A stretch of 9,106 nucleotides of DNA from Bacteroides sp. (GTDB lineage: Bacteria; Bacteroidota; Bacteroidia; Bacteroidales; Bacteroidaceae): positions 1 to 9,106 of the forward strand of contig JAFYML010000247.1 of assembly GCA_017556595.1 (NCBI GenBank). The letters run 5' to 3'. The position numbers were made by a program, and so were the translations under genes. Under the pieces are notes generated by a model. It searched no databases. It worked only from the letters and a program-made list of their open reading frames with translations, and was not told the origin of the DNA. This document shows, one piece after another, positions 5,448 to 9,106 of this stretch. Every line of letters begins with the position of its first letter. Position 1 is the stretch's first letter.

Positions 5448-6794
5448 TCAGCTAAATGATGTGGTGATGCCCATGTAGATAAGCATACCGATAAGGTCGT
5501 TCATCGTGGTGACGAAGGGACCTGTAGCAATGGCTGGATCTATCTTCAACTTCTCCAACGTTAGGGGTACCAACATGCCAAATATTGAGGCAAACATGAT
5601 TACACCAAACAAACTGATGGGCACTAAATGAGTGACCGGCTCGATGGCGCCGTAGCGGAAGAAGTTGTAGGCATATACCAAAATGGAGATGAGCGTAGCG
5701 TTGATGATAGCTACTGCCGACTCTTTTCCTACCTGACGCATGACGTTCTCCGTAGCAAACGAGCCATTGGCAAGGCCTTGTACAACGATTGCCGATGATT
5801 GGGTACCCACATTACCTGCCGTACCACCAATCAAGGGGATGAAGAGCGCCATCTCGGGGTGCTGCACAAATATCTCGTCGAAGCAACCTAGCACCATAGA
5901 ACTGGCAATACCGCCCACCATACCAATGAGCAACCAAGGAAGACGTGCGGTGGTTTGACGCATCACGCTATCGTCGGTTTCTACGTCTTGCGAAAGACCT
6001 GATGCCAATTGGTAGTCGCGTTCGGATTGCTCGCGTACCTCGTCCATCACGTCATCGACGGTGATTTGTCCCATCAAGCGACCAATGCTATCGATTACGG
6101 GCACCGCCACCAAGTCGTACTTCTCGATGACTTGTGCCACCTCTTCCACGGGCGTATCTACATGCACCGAGATGGGGTCTTTCTCCATAACGTGCTTTAC
6201 CTTGGATACCGAAGGCGAGGTAATCATCTTGGTCAAAGGGAATACACCGCGCAAGCGCTCGTCGTCGTCGATAACATAGACGTAGTAGATTTCGTCCAAC
6301 TCGCCGGCTTGCATGCGCATCTCTTTCAAGCACTCGGGCATACTCCAATTCTCGTTCACGGTTACCATCTCGGTACCCATCAAACCACCGGCAGTGTCTT
6401 CGTCGTACTTCAACAAATCCACAATATCACCGGCTTGCTCAATGTCTTCAATGTGAGCAAGAATCTCTTCTTGTTTGTCCTCGTCGAGCTCGCGCATCAC
6501 ATCTACCGCATCGTCGGTATCCATGTAATCCACAAAGCGCTTGGCAATAGTTTCGGACGGAAGCGCTTCGAGCAGCTCTTTACGAGCATCTTCATCGGCT
6601 TCTACCAATACGTCGGCCGCTGTCTCGTTGTCGAGCAAGCGGTATATGAAGCGTGCATCGTCCAAGTTGAGGTCGTTACACAACTCGGCAATATCGGCTG
6701 GGTGAAGGTCGATAAGCATCTCCTTCAGCTTATCGGCTTCTTTCTGCTCGATACACTGCTTTACACTATCAAAGAATTCTTGATTCAGTTCCAT
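5448..6794 (-). CDS. mgtE: Magnesium transporter MgtE
   Basis: This 448-residue protein has the full MgtE architecture. A cytosolic superhelical N domain (about 1-130, with HPADIAELCNDL at 31-42) comes first. Two CBS domains follow: about 135-198, opening TAGGLMGTEMVTV, and about 200-258, with HVMEKDPISVHVDTPVEEVA. A plug helix (about 262-284) then leads into five membrane helices (about 285-448). Family signatures in the membrane part are GGTAGNVGTQ (323-332) and DPAIATGP (419-426), followed by TTMNDLIG. Asp433 in the last motif corresponds to the conserved pore aspartate that binds Mg2+. The protein is a homodimeric inner-membrane Mg2+ channel whose N and CBS domains close the pore when cytosolic Mg2+ is high. 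It sits 31 bases downstream of rsmA on the same strand and is probably cotranscribed with it. I see no room for a Mg2+-sensing leader directly before it. Confidence 0.97.
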   Translation of the reverse strand: MELNQEFFDSVKQCIEQKEADKLKEMLIDLHPADIAELCNDLNLDDARFIYRLLDNETAADVLVEADEDARKELLEALPSETIAKRFVDYMDTDDAVDVMRELDEDKQEEILAHIEDIEQAGDIVDLLKYDEDTAGGLMGTEMVTVNENWSMPECLKEMRMQAGELDEIYYVYVIDDDERLRGVFPLTKMITSPSVSKVKHVMEKDPISVHVDTPVEEVAQVIEKYDLVAVPVIDSIGRLMGQITVDDVMDEVREQSERDYQLASGLSQDVETDDSVMRQTTARLPWLLIGMVGGIASSMVLGCFDEIFVQHPEMALFIPLIGGTAGNVGTQSSAIVVQGLANGSFATENVMRQVGKESAVAIINATLISILVYAYNFFRYGAIEPVTHLVPISLFGVIMFASIFGMLVPLTLEKLKIDPAIATGPFVTTMNDLIGMLIYMGITTSFS

Positions 6795-6825
6795 ACCTTT
6801 AGGTTAATGTTGAATTATTCAATTC

Positions 6826-7611
6826 TCATTTTTTCAACTCCTCTTCCACCATGTTTGTCAAGTCGACGAACTGCTGAATGGATAGCTGCTCGGGACGTTT
6901 ATCGAACAAGGGGTCTTGCGTTAAAGAACAATCCTTGCCCAATATCGGTTTGATGGAGTTGCGGAGGGTTTTGCGGCGTTGGTTAAAGGTGGTCTTTACC
7001 ACTTGCTTGAACAACGCTTCGTCGCATCCCAATTGGGTGGTATCGTTGCGCGTCATGCGAATAACGGCGCTCTTTACCTTGGGCGGCGGATTAAACACGT
7101 GTTCGTGCACCGTAAAGAGGTATTCTACCTTATACCAAGCTTGCATCAATACGCTAAGTATGCCATAGGTTTTGCTTCCAGGACCTGCCGCCATACGCTC
7201 GGCCACCTCTTTTTGTATCATACCCGTGCAACATGGTATCAGGTCTTTATTCTCTAACATCTTAAAGAATATCTGACTAGAGATGTTGTAGGGATAGTTG
7301 CCGGTGAGCACAAAGGGTTTGCCATCGAATAGACGAGTGAGGTTCATCTTCAAAAAGTCGTCCTCGATGATGTTGTCTTCCAATTGCGGAAAGGCTTCGC
7401 GCAAATAGGCAACCGACTCATAGTCAAGTTCGACCACCTTCAGTGGACGTTGCTTTGGCAACAGGTATTGTGTCAATACACCCATACCCGGTCCTACCTC
7501 CAAAACAGGCAAATCGGGACAGGCATCCACCGTGTCGGCAATGTCTTGAGCCACTTTCAAATCTTTCAAGAAGTGCTGTCCAAGAAACTTTTTAGGCTTT
7601 ACTAATCTCAT
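6826..7611 (-). CDS. rsmA: 16S rRNA adenine(1518/1519) dimethyltransferase RsmA (KsgA)
   Basis: This 261-residue enzyme has the family's usual length and all key motifs. KKFLGQHFLKD is at residues 7-17 and the SAM-binding loop VLEVGPGMGVLTQYL at 36-50. The acidic ribose-binding position is ELD at 61-63. The catalytic motif NYPYNISSQIFF (105-116) is the N6-adenine methyltransferase NxPY type. NPPPKVKSAVIRM (174-186) and FNQRRKTLRNSIK (209-221) complete the set. It transfers four methyl groups from S-adenosylmethionine to two adjacent adenines in helix 45 of 16S rRNA, a late checkpoint of 30S assembly; loss gives kasugamycin resistance. The ATG at 7611 opens MRLVKPKKFLGQHF, which matches the conserved N-terminus. 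It is the first gene of an apparent rsmA-mgtE operon and diverges from the flippase-like gene. Confidence 0.97.
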   Translation of the reverse strand: MRLVKPKKFLGQHFLKDLKVAQDIADTVDACPDLPVLEVGPGMGVLTQYLLPKQRPLKVVELDYESVAYLREAFPQLEDNIIEDDFLKMNLTRLFDGKPFVLTGNYPYNISSQIFFKMLENKDLIPCCTGMIQKEVAERMAAGPGSKTYGILSVLMQAWYKVEYLFTVHEHVFNPPPKVKSAVIRMTRNDTTQLGCDEALFKQVVKTTFNQRRKTLRNSIKPILGKDCSLTQDPLFDKRPEQLSIQQFVDLTNMVEEELKK

Positions 7612-7628
7612 TTATCAACTAATTTCGC

Positions 7629-7636
7629 TATTTTTG
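7629..7636 (+). promoter_or_regulatory. Putative -7 box for the flippase-like gene
   Basis: TATTTTTG matches TAnnTTTG and lies 57 bases before the start codon at 7694. No clear -33 TTTG is seen upstream. The match could be fortuitous in this AT-rich gap, and it lies only 7 bases from the opposing rsmA box. Confidence 0.4.
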
Positions 7637-7643
7637 CAGCTGA

Positions 7644-7651
7644 CAAAGATA
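7644..7651 (-). promoter_or_regulatory. Putative -7 box for rsmA
   Basis: The minus strand reads TATCTTTG, a full TAnnTTTG match, 32 bases before the rsmA start codon. A TTTG at 7679-7676 (minus strand) could be the -33 element with 24-base spacing, which is longer than ideal. Confidence 0.5.
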
Positions 7652-7693
7652 ATTCTTTTCATTAACAAAACGTAACAAATTTGCCAAAAATCA

Positions 7694-8686
7694 ATGAATA
7701 AGCTATTAAAAAAGAGCTTTCAAGTAGTATTACCCTTTGCTTTGGGATGTTTTATCCTCTATTGGGTGTATCGCGATTTCGACTTTTCGCAAGTACAAGA
7801 TGTGCTCTTTAGGCAAATGCATTGGGGGTGGATGTTGGCTTCGCTAGTTGCCGGGGTGTTTAGTCACATCTTCCGCGGATGGCGCTGGAAACAGACACTT
7901 GAGCCGCTGAACGAACACCCAAAAAGTAGCAATTGTGTGGATGCTATTTTCTTGTCGTATGCTACGAATTTGGTGCTTCCGCGCGTAGGCGAGGTGTCGC
8001 GTTGCGGAGTGTTGGCAAAGTATGATAAGGTGTCGTTTGGCAAATCGCTTGGCACCGTAGTAACCGAACGCTTGATAGATACGCTTTGCATCGGCATCAT
8101 TGCCGGACTTACGTTGTTGCTACAGATGCCTATCTTCAACACCTTCTTCCGCGAAACGGGAACAAAGATTCCTTCGTTCGACCACTTGCTACACACACCA
8201 TGGTTTTACGTATCGTTGTTTTGCGTGTGCGGCTTTGTGTGGATTATCTACCGCTTGCTACGCATGCTATCGTTCTTTGAAAAGGTAAAGGGATTTGCAC
8301 TGAACATGTGGGAGGGAATTACCTCGCTAAAGAGTGTACGCAACATACCGCTTTTTATTGCCTATACCCTTGCTATCTGGGCGTGCTACTACCTACACTT
8401 CTATTTAACCTTCTTCTGCTTTTCGTTTAGCGAGGATTTAAGTTGGTTAGCAGGGTTGGTAATGTTTGTAGCAGGTACGGTAGCGGTGATTGTGCCTACG
8501 CCTAATGGTGCCGGTCCTTGGCATTTTGCCGTTATAACAATGATGATGCTTTATGGAGTATCGGCCACCGATGCCGCCATCTTTACGCTTATTGTGCATG
8601 GCATACAAACATTATTGGTGATTGTGCTGGGATTGTGGGGATGGATTCACTTGCAATGGCGCAATAGAGGTGTTAAATTAGACTAA
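7694..8686 (+). CDS. UPF0104/LPG synthase-TM family flippase-like membrane protein
   Basis: This 330-residue polytopic membrane protein has about seven or eight hydrophobic segments (roughly residues 11-27, 44-60, 126-146, 169-187, 218-243, 250-270 and 296-318). Motifs typical of the lysylphosphatidylglycerol synthase transmembrane family (PF03706) are present: RGWRWKQTL (61-69), TNLVLPRVGEVSR (91-103), SLGTVVTERLIDT (118-130) and a C-terminal VPTPNGAGPWHF (267-278). The C-terminal aminoacyl-transferase domain of MprF is absent, so only the flippase-like module is here. Relatives are often labelled 'flippase-like domain' or, misleadingly, 'dolichol-P-glucose synthetase'. A role in moving or modifying a lipid-linked substrate at the inner membrane is inferred from the family, and the substrate is unknown. 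It diverges from rsmA. The downstream pepD gene is 76 bases away and has its own promoter candidate. Confidence 0.88.
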   Translation: MNKLLKKSFQVVLPFALGCFILYWVYRDFDFSQVQDVLFRQMHWGWMLASLVAGVFSHIFRGWRWKQTLEPLNEHPKSSNCVDAIFLSYATNLVLPRVGEVSRCGVLAKYDKVSFGKSLGTVVTERLIDTLCIGIIAGLTLLLQMPIFNTFFRETGTKIPSFDHLLHTPWFYVSLFCVCGFVWIIYRLLRMLSFFEKVKGFALNMWEGITSLKSVRNIPLFIAYTLAIWACYYLHFYLTFFCFSFSEDLSWLAGLVMFVAGTVAVIVPTPNGAGPWHFAVITMMMLYGVSATDAAIFTLIVHGIQTLLVIVLGLWGWIHLQWRNRGVKLD

Positions 8687-8700
8687 TATATGGGTATAGG

Positions 8701-8731
8701 TTTGCTCCTTTCCAAGAAAGTGCCTATCTTG
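8701..8731 (+). promoter_or_regulatory. Putative promoter of pepD
   Basis: TTTG (8701-8704) and TATCTTG (8725-8731) are separated by 20 bases, close to a Bacteroidetes -33/-7 pair with one T missing from the -7 box. An alternative exact box, TAGGTTTG, is at 8697-8704 but lacks a -33 partner. No hairpin terminator is visible between 8687 and 8700, so read-through from the upstream gene is also possible. Confidence 0.4.
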
Positions 8732-8762
8732 CCAACAATTTAAATATCATAAATCAAAAACT

Positions 8763-9106
8763 ATGAGTACTATTAAGGATTTAGCTCCACAAAATGTGTG
8801 GAAACATTTTTATTCGTTGACACAAATTCCTCGTCCATCAGGACAGATGGAACAGATTACCGCATTTTTAGTTGACTTTGGTAAAAGTCTTAATTTAGAG
8901 TCGTTTGTCGATGATGCAGGCAATGTTATTATTCGCAAACCGGCTACTCCGGGCATGGAGCAATGCAAAGGGGTGATTTTGCAAGCACACATGGATATGG
9001 TGCCGCAAAAGAACAACGACACCGTGCATAACTTTGCTACCGACCCTATCCAAACATACATCGATGGCGAATGGGTGAAAGCAAAAGGTACTACTCTTGG
9101 TGCCGA
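8763..9106 (+). CDS. pepD: Aminoacyl-histidine dipeptidase PepD (M20C), 3' part cut by window
   Basis: The frame opens with ATG at 8763 and runs off the right edge after 114 full codons; the family is about 480-490 residues, so roughly a quarter is visible. The N-terminus MSTIKDLAPQNVWKHFYSLT continues into QIPRPSGQMEQI, the standard opening of M20C peptidases. VILQAHMDMVPQKN (71-84) supplies the first zinc-ligand motif, with His76 and the catalytic-site Asp78. The visible end KAKGTTLGA is the start of the GTTLGADNG-type motif, which normally provides the bridging metal-ligand Asp just past the edge. The known enzyme is a cytosolic, metal-dependent dipeptidase that cleaves Xaa-His dipeptides such as carnosine and other unblocked dipeptides for amino acid recovery. 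Confidence 0.93.
   Translation, partial: MSTIKDLAPQNVWKHFYSLTQIPRPSGQMEQITAFLVDFGKSLNLESFVDDAGNVIIRKPATPGMEQCKGVILQAHMDMVPQKNNDTVHNFATDPIQTYIDGEWVKAKGTTLGA

Noticed and set aside
6009..6953. 314-codon open frame on the plus strand, antisense to mgtE and the end of rsmA
   Set aside because: It lies opposite two unmistakable conserved genes and crosses their junction. Its product, rich in His, Val and Leu, resembles no family and follows from the codon bias of the real strand.

Overview
The window looks like an ordinary chromosomal segment from a member of the Bacteroidales (Prevotella/Bacteroides-like). The evidence is the set of protein families, the absence of clear Shine-Dalgarno sequences before the genes, repeated matches to the Bacteroidetes sigma factor -7 box TAnnTTTG, and the pairing of rsmA (ksgA) with mgtE. 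Most genes have moderate GC. One gene (2421-3350) is strikingly AT-rich.

Layout. At the left edge is the 5' part of rsfS (minus strand, cut by the window). Diverging from it is a tRNA-Gln(CUG) gene with its own terminator. About 600 bases without a convincing gene follow (roughly 609-1213). They are unusually rich in inverted repeats: a 24-bp perfect palindrome at 660-683, a structured palindromic element at 844-1017 with 24-bp arms, and small hairpins at 1025-1058. Next comes a single-gene unit for a membrane-anchored Ntn hydrolase of the choloylglycine hydrolase/penicillin acylase type (1214-2296), ended by a strong terminator. Convergent to it are an AT-rich secreted protein of unknown function (2421-3350) and, behind a separate terminator, a 615-residue protein built from about five or six DUF349 repeats (3483-5330). 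Further right on the minus strand is an apparent rsmA-mgtE operon (16S rRNA dimethyltransferase, then Mg2+ transporter). Diverging from rsmA on the plus strand is a polytopic membrane protein of the UPF0104/LPG synthase-TM 'flippase-like' family. Last is the 5' part of pepD (M20C aminoacyl-histidine dipeptidase), cut by the right edge.

How the genes relate. Several serve ribosome biology or housekeeping: rsfS silences unused ribosomes, rsmA matures the 30S subunit, tRNA-Gln acts in decoding, and MgtE supplies Mg2+. The hydrolase, the orphan secreted protein and the flippase-like protein belong to the envelope or periplasm. I found no phage, transposase, CRISPR, toxin-antitoxin, defence or biosynthetic gene system. 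The least explained parts are the repeat-rich gap at 609-1213 and the AT-rich orphan gene. Promoter calls rest on short consensus matches read by eye and are tentative.
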